From contig WIUZ02000012.1 of assembly GCA_015956445.1 (NCBI GenBank), positions 1,054,001 through 1,118,000 of the forward strand: a stretch of DNA of 64,000 nt. The letters are read 5' to 3'. This DNA is from Thelephora terrestris. Its lineage: Eukaryota > Basidiomycota > Agaricomycetes > Thelephorales > Thelephoraceae. The first letter of the stretch is position 1. Each line of letters begins with the position of its first letter. Under the pieces are notes generated by a model, which worked only from the letters and a program-made list of their open reading frames with translations, ran no database searches and was not told the origin of the DNA. Below are positions 34,946 through 45,602 of the stretch, piece by piece. A program made the position numbers and the translations under genes.

Positions 34946-36851
34946 TCAATAGAAGGTTGCTCCTTCCTGGTAGCAGGGGTAGAGGATTTTGAAACAGAGG
35001 CCTTTTTGGATGAGATTTGAAACAAGTCCTTCTGGTTGGAGGTGCCACTGTTCCCTTTCTATTTGGAGCAGGACGAAAGGGTCTTCGATCAAGAGCTTCC
35101 AGGGATAAGTGTCGTTATCTCTGACCGTTGACAAGTATGCCTTTCCAACAGGCTGGATGTGAAGGACAGACCCTGACAGCTGCTGAGGGAGCCTGTCTCT
35201 GCCAGGATGGGACAGGTGGAGATCAAAGTTGGCAGTGAGCCCTTTGAGCCCGCCATTGAATAATCTTCGCAAAGTCATGTCAGAACATTCTGTGAGAAGG
35301 CCAAGTCTTCTAGGAAAAAATTTGTTGCAGGAAGGATCTTCTTCTCCAGTCAGATGGAGTGCCCAGCTCTTCAAAGCAAAGATGTGGTTGTCCAACCAGA
35401 TTTTTTGCCACACCTGTGTCCAGTGAGAACTGAGAGGTCTCAAGCTGATGCAGGAGAGAACCCTCCTGGAAAGTTGGGAGAGGGACATCTACAGCCATCA
35501 GATCTTCCTCTACAAATTCAAACTCTTCCATTTCGTCGCTGGAGAGCTCTTGGTTAAGGTGCATGTTCCGTTCAAAAGTGAATTCTTACGAAGTGTTCCA
35601 CTGGTTGAGGACACAGTCAAACCTGTGTGGTTTTTCAGTGAGAAGAAAGTGAAAATGAAACAAAAGTTCTTACTACAGATGACAGCTATCAGTAAGTTCC
35701 AGGTCGCGCAGGGCATCATGCCTTGTAAGCAGTTCACGAAAGCAACACTCCTTCTGACCATTGTGGACGGTAGAGCTTTCAAACCTATACTATTTGACAC
35801 TCCCAAGGTTTGCAAAGGACTTTGACGATTGGAGACGGTCCAACATGGCCTGTTTGTGGGGAGAGTTTTCAAGCTCCATAGGTATCTTCTTAACCTGCTT
35901 GTTGACATAGTCCATGGGGTGGCCGTAGGTCTGGATCTTCTTGGCAAAAGGTTGGGTGCCATAGATGGGAGGTGGGTCGAGGGGAGGAGGGGTTGTTACT
36001 GATGTGGGAAGTGCGGGGGTTTGTTCTGGGGCCTCTGGTAATGAGGAAGGAATCCAATGTTTGATGTAGTGGCCCTGGTGCAATGAATGGTAGGGGTTTC
36101 TGCCAGTACTTGGCCAAGACACATAGACAGGGATGCTGTACTATCTGGTACACTGCAAGGCAATACCTGCGAAGTTTCGGCTTGCATGTATCTCAGAAAG
36201 TGTCCTGAAAAGGTGCTTTGCTAAGGTATGTGAATCGCGAGCTGTTGAATTGAGTCTTGAATAGACCACAGAGAACAACAGCTCCAAACTCAGCTCGGGG
36301 TTGTTTGGGTTTGTCTCAGTACTCTTGTAAGTACGACTGGCTATGAGGTAGGAGCAGTATCTGAGGAGTCGTTGGAAAGTGTTGAGGGATTTCATCATGC
36401 ACATCTTTGCAAACTTCAACTGACTGTGAGTCAACATGTATCCATATTCCGAGGGGCGAAAGGGTTCTCTCTGTTCCAGGGGACAGATATGACCAGCACC
36501 AATTACAGAGATGGTCGCACACAAAATGTATTCGATATTCCCCCACAGAGATATCTGTTCATCATCCAGTTTGTACCCTGACCAATTGTGCATGATATTG
36601 GGGTTGGTCGACATTCCCAAGAACAGGGTGTATTTGAAGGAGATGACAGCAGGATGGTATGGGTACCATTCGTACTTGGGCTCTGCCCAGCAAATAGGGT
36701 AACCGTGTGGGTTCTTCACGGGTCCATAATGAGGGAATGGGTTGTGTTTTAGTGGAACTGAAAGCGGATCTGGGAAAAGGTTGGCATTCCTGTCATCACT
36801 GTTCCAGACGGACTTGATAGTTTCGGGATTGTGCTTGGGATCTTCAAACAT
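34946..36851 (-). CDS. Unrecognised multi-exon gene, member of a repeated family
   Basis: A long exon runs from MFEDPKHNPETIKSVW at 36851 to about 36150, followed by shorter open stretches (about 36100-35790, 35564-35310, 35488-34946) that probably represent further exons. A typical stretch is KNPHGYPICWAEPKYEWYPY followed by HPAVISFKYTLF. A paralogue with PRGFPIHYSQPEKYWLPY lies at 55190-55497 and is broken by insertions. I do not know the family's function; no domain was recognised. The upstream region (36852-37350) resembles the promoter of the paralogue at 46690-46960, including a TTATATAG box. Confidence 0.5.
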
Positions 36852-37354
36852 GGTAAGAAAACTCCCCTGATGCCGGAGAGGCCAGAGTGTTTTTCCCTGA
36901 CCCACAGTGAGGATTGGGGCAAAGAGGTGAAGAGCTAAGCACTCACCAGCATGGTATGAAAGTAGAGGAAAGACCACAGATCACAAGGAGGAATTGAAAG
37001 TGGGAAGGGGCCAGTCACAAGCTTACAAAAGGTCGTGACCACTTCAGCCTGAGAGTGTATGTTCAAACTTGACTGTGTCTGAACATCCTGGAGGAGTTTG
37101 GAAAGGAGAGGTGCAGGTGGAATATAGTAGAGAGGAGAGAAAGAACTCGACCAAAGGGTCAACCCTGATGTGAGGCAATGAGGATGAAGATGGTGGTTGA
37201 GAAGCAAAAAACAATAGCAAAATCAGCTTACTATATAAGGCTGGGCCACTCCCATGGGGAGGCAACCCCTCACATGGAGAGAAAAAAGGGGATGGGTAGG
37301 GAAAAAAGTTGTTGGATTGGCAGATCCCAGCAGGAATACTGGGTAAGGACCTGA
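36852..37354 (-). promoter_or_regulatory. Promoter and 5' region of the unrecognised repeated gene
   Basis: On the minus strand this reads a CCTTATATAG TATA-like box near 37230, preceded by GGCAACCCC/CCATGGGAGTGGCC. The same arrangement occurs at about 46800-46840. Upstream it abuts the half-palindrome at 37355. Confidence 0.5.
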
Positions 37355-37447
37355 CACCGGGGGCAAGGGTTGGTTTACTGAGTCAGTAAACTGTGAGTAA
37401 ATCACAAGTAAATGGAAAAAGAACCCAGCGAAATACTTGCCTGGCAA
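37355..37447. repeat. Single arm of a P-E type palindromic element
   Basis: Starts CACCGGGGGCAAGGGTTGG and follows the P-E left arm (TTTACTGAGTCAGTAAACTG) until CTTGCCTGGCAA, after which similarity stops. The other arm is missing. Confidence 0.65.
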
Positions 37448-37710
37448 AGCCAGGAGGGAAGGGACCTTCGGAGAAGGGGCCAGGAGGGAAGGAACTTGAA
37501 TGGAAGGGGCCTTCAACAACGGAACCTTTGCTGAAGGGGTCTTAAGTGAAGGAGTTACTTTTACCGGGCTTGAAGTTCAAAAGGGATTTGGACAAATGCG
37601 GCTTGGAAATGACTGCAGGGGGTAGAGGAGCCGACCTTACTGCAGGGGGTCGAGGAGTGACCCTTGCTCCAGCAGGTAGAGGAGCCAGCCTAGCAGGCTT
37701 TGGCCTCTTA

Positions 37711-38368
37711 CAGTGATCGAGTGGTCCTTGAACCAGTAGGGTTCCTTGAATCATCCAACTGTCAGGCTGCAACAACTCCATATTTCGGTCGGATATCGAG
37801 GTGGTACAATGGCCTACATACTTAGATGCTTGTGTAAGTAGTTCTTAGAAAAACATTATAATTCTACCAGGATAGTTCCAATTTACCTCTGAAATTGCAC
37901 AACATCAAACTACACATGATTTTATTTTGTACGATTGGATCTGCCGGTAGCCTAGAAATTATTAGGACATTATCTATTCATTAACTCAAGTACTCTAAAA
38001 AATATGGACACTTTAAACCATGTTCTTGCTTTCCTACCGCTAATTTTTCCATCCTCGCGAACGAGCGACAGGCCCAGGCGTGACAGTATCTGTCACAAAC
38101 AAACAGATTTCCTGCCATTTGCGTGGGAAATGCTTGTGACACACCTTCCATATCGGGTAGCTCAACACGGTTCACGTCGCTTGTTTTTTGGCCATTACGC
38201 GGATGGCTTACCACGGTGGAAAAAAGCAATAAAATTCAATTCTGTAGGGTAGGTATCGTTTTTAGGCACAAATACAAGGGTCTGAAAAAATGTTGGATCA
38301 GAATCTATAGAATTGCTGGCTTGGTGGACCGTTGTCGTAAAATTGGTTCAAGGACCACTCGATCACTG
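37711..38368. mobile_element. TA-flanked MITE, probably Tc1/mariner type
   Basis: A 658-bp element with perfect 25-bp terminal inverted repeats (starting CAGTGATCGAGTGGTCC) and a TA duplication on both sides (37709-37710 and 38369-38370). The flanks rejoin into sequence homologous to 32432-32480 (AAGAAACAGCA-TA-AGAGGCC), which confirms the empty site. No transposase is encoded. Confidence 0.85.
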
Positions 38369-38399
38369 TATGCTGTTTCTTCCAAGTAAAAGACTTGCA

Positions 38400-39366
38400 G
38401 GCCCTGATATGGACACAACCGTCCAGCTGCGAGCCGAAAGAAGGTCATTAGATGCTGCAGGCAGACTTGGCTTGGTCCCCCACTGGCTATCCTCAACAAT
38501 GCAGCAAACCAGCCTCCAACAAATATTTGCCCTCATCCCTGCCACTGTTTCAAGGTACCTTCGATTTGCCCTATTGATCCTCCTTGAAGTCCTGAGGCAG
38601 ATGCCTCAAGCAAAAATCGCTTGGCCCTGAGGTGATGAGTTCCTTGAACTCAGTGGCTATGTGTCCACATGACACCCACTTCTCCAGGGTGTCTTCAGTT
38701 CGATTGATGGGCTAAACCTGTCCTGCCAGGTATCAAGGGACGTCAAAGTGGAGAATGCCACTTACAATGGGTGGCTTCACCGCCATTTTATCAGTTCAGT
38801 TATTGTTTTCAGTGCCAAAGGTTCGTGTTTTCTGGGCCATGCTCATTCGGTGGATGCTCACGATTCAAACAGGAGAGATTATTGGGTGTCGCACAAATTG
38901 CCCTGGCAGCTGGCACAACTCATGTGTCACAGAAGGAATTTACGAGAAGCTGGAACATGAAACACCAGATGGATATCGTGTTGTCGCTGATGCTGTGTTT
39001 CCCACCAGTCACAACTGGATTGCCGGAAAAATAGTTGTCCCACTCAAAGCTTGGATGGACCTACCTCTGGATCTCACTCAGCGGAAGCACATATTTCAGC
39101 TCTTGCAATTGGTACTCTCCTATCATCAAACTGCAGAGTGGGGTATGTGGGAGTTGCAGGGGAGTTTTGGGCAGCTTCAGATACCCTTGGAGATTGAAGA
39201 TATGGAGAGGAGGGCCGACATTATTGAAAGCTGTTTCTGCCTCCACAACCTCCGAACACAATTGGTCAGCATCAATCAAATCAAGAGTGTTTATGTTCCT
39301 GTGTGGCGCGAGGGCAGTGAGAGGGTCTGGATGGGGTTTGGGGACATTTTATTTTCTGATAAATGA
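38400..39366 (+). pseudogene. PIF/Harbinger-type transposase (DDE_Tnp_4) pseudogene
   Basis: The reading frames encode, in order, LQQIFALIPATVSRYLRFAL, LRQMPQAKI-WP, FSSIDGLNLSCQVS, ENATYNGWLH, CPGSWHNSCVTEGIYEKLE, TPDGYRVVADAVFP, GKIVVPLKAWMDLP, SYHQTAEWGMWELQGSFGQL and ADIIESCFCLHNLRTQLV, ending at 39366. This is the order of the helix-turn-helix and DDE blocks of Harbinger-like transposases common in basidiomycetes. At least two in-frame stops (near 38628 and 38671) and frame changes break it. The ISL2EU/Harbinger subfamily cannot be resolved by eye. Confidence 0.75.
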
Positions 39367-39369
39367 AAG

Positions 39370-39726
39370 CATGACCGTGTTAGAACATTTCACGTTGAAG
39401 AGGAATGGTATTAGGAGTGTGTTTCTTTTAAATAACATGTCTGTTGAATCAAGAGCTTCTAAGGAGCGACAATGAGTTGGGCAGGATAAGTGGCACGGAA
39501 CAATGGCTTAGGTGAATGTGAAAGATTGCAAAACCAAGAAAGCAAAGGAGAGATGACACGAGTTGGGCAGTGTGAATGGTATTAGAAAGAGTTTAGGTAA
39601 ATATGATGTCATTGCTAAAAAGAGGAAGCTAAGGAGTGACAGCGAGTTTGACAGGGAGATTTTGGCGGAGAAAGACAGAAAAAGAAATGGCAACAGAACT
39701 TGCCCTCTATGGACCATTGCAATAGT
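39370..39726. other. Intergenic stretch, nothing recognised
   Basis: About 360 bp between the transposase remnant and the 3' end of the DUF6818-like gene. A loosely repeated segment (GGTATTAGGAGTG / GGTATTAGAAAGAG) is the only visible structure. Confidence 0.4.
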
Positions 39727-41890
39727 TTAGACCTCGTATGATGGGGCTGGGGAATGTGTGGGAGGGCTCCACGGAACCCGGGTCACCTCAACAACATCAT
39801 CATCATCACTGAATTGGTTGACATTCCTGAACCATGAGCAATGTCCACCATCGTGGAAGGTGACCTCATATCGGCGATTGTGGTCAGGAGTAGACTCAGG
39901 GGAGGGAAGAAATTGATATGGGAGAGGTGTGCCTGGGTACCTGGGTGGTTGATCGGAACAGGCGAGCATGAGTGACGGCGAAATTGATATCGAGTTGGTT
40001 TTGAAGCCGGTCGGCACGACAATCAGCATTGACACGGTGACGTTCTGCGTCATCAGCTTGGCTGCAGAGGGAAAGGATTGTGTTGTTGAGGTCACGAATC
40101 TGGAACTGCAGGAGGATGAGCTGGTGGGACTGAAACATCGAGGATGCATGATCAGCCTCACAACGGGACTGGGTCTCTGGATTGAAAATTTGGGAGATCC
40201 TTTCGAGAATATCAGTACCTTTAGTGGAGGGCTGGTATATTGATTCTTGGCTCAAAAGTGATGACTTAAGGCGTCGGGTACGAACGCGAGGGGTGGGCTT
40301 GCTGTGGGGAGCTGGGGTAGCCTCAATGTTGTCCTCAGGGGGGTCATAAGAGTCCGACATTTTGTCATCTGCATTATCGAAGCCGTTAACGTCCTCAAAA
40401 TCAACAATCTCTCCGTCCTCAAGGTCACGGCATGCAACCCTGGATCTTGTGTTTGATTTTGTGTGTGTGGGAGACCTCTGGTGGACACTCCACATCCCCC
40501 GTTGGTTTTTCTGTTTTAACAAGCTGTAAGAGAACCCTAAGCAATCATAACATGACTTTGAAGGGAGAAGAACATGCCTGTTTGTACTTCAACTCCAACG
40601 ACCTATTGGTCCTTGCTGGGTACTCGGCAACAGCTGCCCAATCATGGAATTGAGTGCCAACGACCTTCCAGCCCTTAGTGGCAATTGGGAGATCCTCCTC
40701 ACACTGGGGACAGGGGTTGGTTTACTGAGTCAGTAAACTGTGAGTAAATCACAAGCAAATGGAAAAAGAACCCAGCAAAATACTTGCCTGGCAAGCACAA
40801 AGCAAATTCACAATTTACTGAGCCAATTTACCTGCAATTTACTGGGTCATGTGACTATGGTTTACCCATTAGGTAAACCTTGGAAAAATTTACAATTTAC
40901 TGGGCCACTTACCCAATCAGTATGTTTTTAATTTGCTGAGTGATTTAATCACGATTTACTGGACTCAGTAAACTGGAAAAAAACCAAACTGGTTTACTGA
41001 CGACGTACCTGATTGGTCAATTTGAAAAATACCCGAAAATTTACCTGGACGTGTCATTGTCAGTAAACTGCAAGTTTTCTTTCAGTAAATCACAAATACA
41101 TGTAAAGTAAACCAGAAAACACGTAAACTTTGAATTTACTTACAGTTTACACGTGTTTTCTGGTTTACTTTACATGTATTTGTGATTTACTGAAAGAAAA
41201 CTTGCAGTTTACTGACAATGACACGTCCAGGTAAATTTTCGGGTATTTTTCAAATTGACCAATCAGGTACGTCGTCAGTAAACCAGTTTGGTTTTTTTCC
41301 AGTTTACTGAGTCCAGTAAATCGTGATTAAATCACTCAGCAAATTAAAAACATACTGATTGGGTAAGTGGCCCAGTAAATTGTAAATTTTTCCAAGGTTT
41401 ACCTAATGGGTAAACCATAGTCACATGACCCAGTAAATTGCAGGTAAATTGGCTCAGTAAATTGTGAATTTGCTTTGTGCTTGCCAGGCAAGTATTTTGC
41501 TGGGTTCTTTTTCCATTTGCTTGTGATTTACTCACAGTTTACTGACTCAGTAAACCAACCCTTGCCCCCAGTGTCAACAATGTCAAGAAGGACCTGGACC
41601 TCCCGAGGCTTATAATTTGGAGCTCCATGAGTGTGACCCCTTCTGCCTTCATGTTTATGAATCATCCTCTGGCCACAAATGGGATCATGCGCTCTCGTCG
41701 AGCGTTGCATGCACCTTGCGTTCCGTCCAATTTGCGCGGGACTCCGAAGCGTGGGAATGGCTGTTGCAGAGAAGGGGTGACTGTGATAGACAGGCAGAGG
41801 TAGGGTAGCTGGTTGAGAAAATCCATACATAAACTGGGAGGCATCACGATACCCCTCAGTTGCAAGTGGAGGCTGGGTGGCAAATTTCAC
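39727..41890 (-). pseudogene. Myb/SANT-like DUF6818 gene split by palindrome P-E
   Basis: On the minus strand the segment before the insertion reads GAPNYKPREVQVLLDIV and the segment after it continues EEDLPIATKGWKVVGTQFHD, then RTNRSLELKYKQ. Together these form a DUF6818-type Myb-like domain. Downstream come DLEDGEIVDFEDV, an acidic/Pro region, and a heptad-rich segment (LQFQIRDLNNTILSLCSQAD...). The C-terminal part shifts frame near 39960, so either an intron or a frameshift is present. The insertion falls inside the domain with a TCA duplication, so the gene cannot make a normal protein unless the palindrome is removed. Function of the family is unknown; DNA binding is inferred from the Myb-like fold. 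Confidence 0.6.
40702..41573. mobile_element. Palindromic CACTG element P-E (872 bp)
   Basis: Starts CACTGGGGACAGGGGTTGG and ends CCAACCCTTGCCCCCAGTG, flanked by TCA on both sides. The arms (over 400 bp each) are almost perfect inverted copies with a loop of about 15-20 bases near 41137. Dense copies of TTTACTG/CAGTAAA fill both arms. Confidence 0.9.
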
Positions 41891-42709
41891 CTATGTACGG
41901 GAAGGGACACCGGGAGTGGGATCAACTGAAGCCGACCCTGGGCCATTGGGTAGGCACATCAAGACTTAGGACAAGAAGAACAGGTTAACAGGAAATGCGA
42001 TGCCAGTATGAGTTCTTACGCTGTGTGCCTTGGGTCTTGGAGGATGGTAATCAGACAGGAGTAACAGTATCCACGGGACTTGTTTGCCCCGTTTGTGGGC
42101 TCCTGATAGAACATTTGGGAAGTGGCATGATCCACATGGAACCGCCGACCAGATTCAAAAGCGGCCATTGCAATGACTAAAAGAGAGGGTGGGTAAAGAC
42201 TGGAAAATGAGTGGAGGAGAAAGACGATGAAAAGCGAGCTGGATATGGAAGGCTGCTCTGCTACCTAGCGAAGAGCGGCTTATATACCTTGTTGTCCATC
42301 TAGTTCCGTGGTCAGGAGGTTGACACAACGTTATGACCCACACCAAAAACAAAAAGCTGATCCCTAAGAATGCAGCAGAGGAAATAAAGCCTTTGCATCA
42401 GGAAGGGAACATACAGCAAGAAATAAGCTTGCTGGGCATCAAGCGAAACAGGTGTCTCGTGTGAGTGAGTGATGGGCTTACCCCTTCAATGATTCACGTC
42501 TGAATCAAAGGTCCCTAACGAGTGTGAGACCCTTTCCTTTGTTTCACCAATAATGCAGAGCAGGAAGTAAGCAACCTTCACACAGTCTGGCAATTGAAAA
42601 AGGTAAAATCTAATGGAGATGGGCCTCGTACCAACTTGTGTATGGCGGACGGATCATGACGATATGCATGGTGCCTGGTGTGGAAAGGAATTAGGTTTGG
42701 GTGCAATGC
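41891..42709. other. Upstream region of the split DUF6818-like gene
   Basis: May hold a first exon of that gene on the minus strand (for example around 42140-42000 with a GTAAG donor), but I could not confirm a start. No other feature recognised. Confidence 0.35.
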
Positions 42710-43336
42710 TGTCAGGCCGACGCGACCTCTACAGTTCAATAGTACTCTTGCTATCCAAACCTATCGTAGACAGGGGTCAAACACACAGTTATAACCCTGT
42801 TACAAACCCAGGGATATCGGAAGTCTCTTCACAGACTAGATGAAAGAGAGGAGAAAGAAGGAGACAAGGGTCTTCAGGCACTCTTGCTCTAAGCACACAG
42901 CAGTAGAGGTCACGGAGAGTCTGATGATAACAAATCTAAGGAGTACAGGCTAAACTACTCTGAGTATATATACTACTTAGATTTGTGACGTGACAGTGAC
43001 ATGTAACTACCCTAAAGATACAAACACAGACAAACATGGTCCGTGCACAGCACTGCATGGTCTGTGCGTTACGTGGTGACTAATGCTACAAATTATCAGC
43101 TGATAAACGAAAGTGTGGCGGCCAATAGCAATTTGAGAGCATTACAGAGCAATTACAAAGCATGACGTAGCCTGGGAATGTTCGGAAGGAATGTGGGTAT
43201 GACTGACTAACAGCCAATGGCAAAAGGGGAGCATATGACTAAGAAATAGGGGCATATGATGTCATGTGGGTCATGCGCAGTAAACAATAGAAATGATGAC
43301 TCAACTCCTGAGTCGTGGAAGGGGCGTGGCATTTGG

Positions 43337-43343
43337 TATATAA
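43337..43343 (+). promoter_or_regulatory. TATA box of the F1 gene
   Basis: TATATAA within GGTATATAACCAAAGGGGG lies about 67 bp upstream of the start codon and is conserved in all six F1 copies (TATATAC/T in C5). It supports an independent promoter in each element. Confidence 0.65.
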
Positions 43344-43403
43344 CCAAAGGGGGTTGGATGACTGGGTTTCTAAACAAACCCTCCTTTGTTACACACAGCC
43401 AAC

Positions 43404-44665
43404 ATGCCTCGTGCCTCTACTCGTGTTCCCACCTGTCGCTCTTCCTCTTACTCTCCTGTTCAGGAGAACAACTTTAACATCGACCATTTCTCTCACGCTC
43501 GTCGTGATGCCTCTCGCCCTTATCCCACTTTGGGAAACGTTATGGACCGGACCGCCACCGCCGACCCTAATGAGGGTTTCACCAACTTAGGTTTGGGATG
43601 TCGGTTGACATATTTGGCGTGTCTTCTGATGTTTCGCTTTAGGTTTTAGGGACTTTATCCAGGCTTCTCGTAGGGTGTCTCGGCGCAAGTTGGCGCGTAT
43701 CGAGACGAATCCCTATGCGACCGAACTCCTCAACAGGGGTGTCAAGTTTGTCACTGAGACCAACGAGACCTTCAACTCCGTGTTGGAGGCCAGTGTTATC
43801 CATACGGGTAACGTTGGGTCTATGTTGATGGATGAGATTGCTCATGTAAATGAGCGAGTTGATGGTCGTCGGGAAGAGATCGAGAAGCTGGAGAAGGAGT
43901 TCCTCGGATGTCATGAGGGCATCTTGAAGATCGAAGATGAGCAAGAGCAGCATGGTATGGCGATCGACAGGTTGAAGGTAAGAAAGTTTGGGTCAGGAGT
44001 AATTGACCTTTCTAACTCAAACTTTCTTTCAGGGAGAGGTAATCACGTTGAAGGACTTGGTCCGGAGTCTCGTTGCGAAAACCGGAGAATTGGAAGACAA
44101 TAAGGTACTGGGACTGGGATTGAAGATAGTTGTCATCTTCTAACCCTGTTCCTTTTAGGTTCGCCTTACTCGTCGTGTTTCCGAGTTGACCGGAGAAGTC
44201 CGGGATCTCCAGAGGAGGTGCATCGAGCCGGAGGTCCGAGTCGAAGAAGAGGAGTTGGAAGTTCCACATCGGGCCGGGTCGCCGATAATCCCTAATCGGG
44301 CTGAGTCGCCGCCCGCTCGTTTGTTGGTCTGTCACGAGAACAGGTTGGTTCCCATCGATGATGAGGTCATTGAGATCGGGAGCGACGAATTTTATCAGAA
44401 TGTAGGAGTTGTTCGTAGGGACACTCCTCGTTCTGAGTTCGTTTCTACTCCTTGGGGTAGTCGCTGTCAATGGCCTGCTCTGGAGTATGATCCGTACACC
44501 GAGTTCGTTCCCGATAGTGAACCCAACTCTGATACGGAGCTTCCAGATTATAATGACTTGTCGGACGTGGACCCAAACGAGATCCGGGAGCAGAACTGGT
44601 TGAACGAAGAGTTGGTGAGATCGGCATTGGAAGTAGTACAAAGGATCCGAAGAGATATTGATTAG
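43404..44665 (+). CDS. F1 gene, intact coiled-coil protein of unknown function (366 aa)
   Basis: Reference copy of the F1 gene. Exons 43404-43590, 43643-43977, 44033-44104 and 44159-44665 join in phase to 366 residues. The N-terminal 62 residues are basic and Ser-rich (MPRASTRVPTCRSSSYS) followed by FNIDHFSHARRDASRPYPTL. Exon 2 has SRRKLARIETNPYATELL and a long predicted coiled coil (HVNERVDGRREEIEKLEKEF). Exons 3-4 continue it (VRLTRRVSELTGEVRDLQRR). The last 130 residues are acidic and probably disordered (EPNSDTELPDYNDLSDVDPN), ending in RRDID. I do not recognise the family. The intact state of several copies suggests use, or recent spread. Roles such as a gag-like structural protein or a partner of a trans-acting integrase are speculation. 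Confidence 0.75.
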
Positions 44666-45126
44666 ATAACTCTTTTGTACTGTTGGTTTCCAATGAATCT
44701 TCTTTCTTGTCTATTGCGCGTGATCCATGAATCGTAAAACATAATGGTTTTCATAAGTCCAATCCAAGGGTCAGATTAATAAGCCGGTTGACTTCTGCGA
44801 GAGGTCAGCACGCGACACTTATTAATACATCCCTTGTTGTCGGTAGCCTGAATATCTACTAGTCGTTCAGGGGCAACGGAGGGCCAGGTAGGGGGGATCT
44901 TCGTATGAAGGTCCGCCGGTACATGTTCACGTATTATACCTCGGGTCTTCTGGGGTATCTTGACTAGTAGCACGTTCCATGTATTGGACTTTTGGATCGT
45001 TAAACATAGGGCATATGGCATAATAAACAGTTTACCGCCATGTTTAGGGCAGGGCACCAACTGACTTAGTGGTGATGAGGCGTTAAATAAAGGAATTAAA
45101 AGGGGATAAACGGCGAAATCATCACA

Positions 45127-45483
45127 AATGCTAGCTGTAGTGCATATGCCTAACATGAAGTAAGTTTCAGCCTATGCCACAACCGCACTAGTGTTGGGGT
45201 GGGATGGTCAAACAACCACTGAGAGGGAAGCAATGTGGGAGTCAAGTGGAAAGAAGACACGGAATCTCGTTTGACCCCCACGATAACACAGCCTGTGGCC
45301 CGTTGAAAATAATATATTGAATCAATGGTTGGTACCTGGCATACATTTGGAACCCCAGATGAGGGGTTTAGAGACGATATTGTCATTCCGACACAACGGT
45401 CGGGGTCCTGACAGTTTCTTTATATGGGTTCGATACTCGTCTGGAAATGAGTGTACACCGTGTAGATCCTACAGATAGTCACC
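45127..45483. other. Unassigned DNA beside F1 copy C3
   Basis: About 350 bp with no gene or repeat recognised between the F1 copy and a partial palindrome arm. Confidence 0.35.
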
Positions 45484-45602
45484 CAGTAAATTGTGAATTT
45501 GCTTTGTGCTTGCCAGGCAAGTATTTCGCTGGGTTCTTTTTCCATTTGCTTGCAATTTACTCACAGTTTACTGACTCAGTAAACCAACCCCTGCCCCCAG
45601 TG
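45484..45602. repeat. Right arm of a P-E type palindromic element
   Basis: Matches the right end of P-E (CAGTAAATTGTGAATTTGC to CCCCTGCCCCCAGTG) but its left arm is absent. It abuts the large inverted duplication that starts at 45603. Confidence 0.7.

Larger units (their letters stand above)
42710..45126 (+). mobile_element. F1 copy C3, complete
   Basis: 2417 bp, TGTCAGGCCGACGCG to CGAAATCATCACA, with a perfect 5-bp target duplication AATGC (42705-42709 and 45127-45131). About 690 bp of 5' DNA precede a four-exon gene, followed by about 460 bp of 3' DNA with a 10-bp inverted repeat (ATTAATAAGC) in most copies. Confidence 0.93.

Noticed and set aside
44776-45156. Antisense ORF in the F1 3' region annotated as an RNase H domain
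   Set aside because: Only a few residues (TDNKGCIN) resemble such a domain and no catalytic pattern is complete; kept only as a weak finding.
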